From Coprobacillaceae bacterium UN01-12pH3A (GTDB lineage Bacteria > Bacillota_I > Bacilli_A > Erysipelotrichales > Coprobacillaceae): DNA of 64,000 nt. Of this stretch, positions 63,969 to 64,000 are shown piece after piece. Position 1 is the first letter of the stretch. Each line of letters starts with the position of its first letter. The notes under the pieces are model-generated. The model was not told the origin of the DNA. It saw only the letters and a list, made by a program, of their open reading frames with translations, and did not search any database. The DNA lies in the NCBI GenBank assembly GCA_027676805.1, contig JAQENU010000007.1, positions 97,849 to 161,848 of the forward strand, given 5' to 3'. The translations under genes were made by a program, and so were the position numbers.

Positions 63969-64000
63969 CCCTGTCAAGTAGACATGGGAAATAAATAAAA
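63969..64000. mobile_element. Possible IS terminus at the window edge
   Basis: CCCTGTCAAGTAGACATGGG contains the short inverted repeat TGTC/GACA and interrupts the expected phage terminator. Termini of this kind occur in IS3-type elements of Firmicutes as I remember them. No transposase lies in the window, so this is tentative. Confidence 0.3.

Overview
The window looks like chromosomal DNA of a low-GC Gram-positive gut bacterium, most likely of the class Erysipelotrichia. The basis is AT-rich sequence, strong GGAGG ribosome binding sites, Rho-independent terminators after most genes, and a gene set (DUF4250, DUF951, DUF6054, QueT, QueH, a carboxyspermidine-type polyamine operon) typical of anaerobic Firmicutes. 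The taxon is inferred. No rRNA, tRNA or CRISPR array was seen.

Layout. 1-6.0 kb: a Rieske/FAD oxidoreductase, a carboxylesterase with a decayed lipoprotein gene behind it, a Panacea antitoxin with a MazF/PemK-like toxin, and an MFS transporter. 6.06-15.35 kb: a decayed prophage. Its endolysin, holin, minor capsid and portal genes are all broken. A secreted-protein pair next to the left end and a compact three-gene operon with a PD-(D/E)XK nuclease are intact. 15.4-18.7 kb: mscL and the queuosine genes tgt-queA-queH. 18.8-22.3 kb: lacZ and a DUF6054 gene. 22.4-28.1 kb: a five-gene polyamine operon (speD, speA-like decarboxylase, speE, carboxyspermidine dehydrogenase, nspC) behind a long structured leader that ends in a terminator. 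28.2-38.2 kb: housekeeping genes (cupin, QueT, lactonase, gamma-glutamyltransferase, carB with an attenuator-like leader, threonine deaminase, HAD phosphatase). 38.3-46.0 kb: a Tad/Flp-type pilus locus with a 54-aa pilin, CpaF ATPase, TadB/TadC, tiny membrane proteins, a thioester-domain adhesin and a degenerate transglutaminase-like protein. 46.2-61.3 kb: mostly metabolic genes (radical SAM, GNAT, aldo/keto reductase, ROK kinase, folD, dGTPase, msrAB, amidohydrolase, transporters, Crp/Fnr and ROK regulators). 61.34-64.0 kb: the left end of what looks like a second, related prophage. It has the same end repeats and a broken copy of the same zinc-ribbon gene, then a secreted C39-like protease with a membrane-anchored partner. 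The window ends in what may be an IS terminus.

How parts work together. The polyamine genes are tightly packed and probably share one promoter (TTGACA-17-TATACT) and one terminator-controlled leader. QueT with tgt-queA-queH would allow import of preQ1 and its conversion to queuosine without de novo synthesis genes nearby. The pilus genes overlap or nearly abut, as expected for one transcript. The two prophage ends share an architecture (end repeat, zinc-ribbon gene, secreted protein, overlapping membrane protein, shared terminator sequence), which suggests a lysogenic cargo position beside the lysis genes.

The strongest candidates for undescribed biology are the structured leader of the polyamine operon (27792-28079) and the intact three-gene nuclease operon (11833-13949) kept inside an otherwise decayed prophage.
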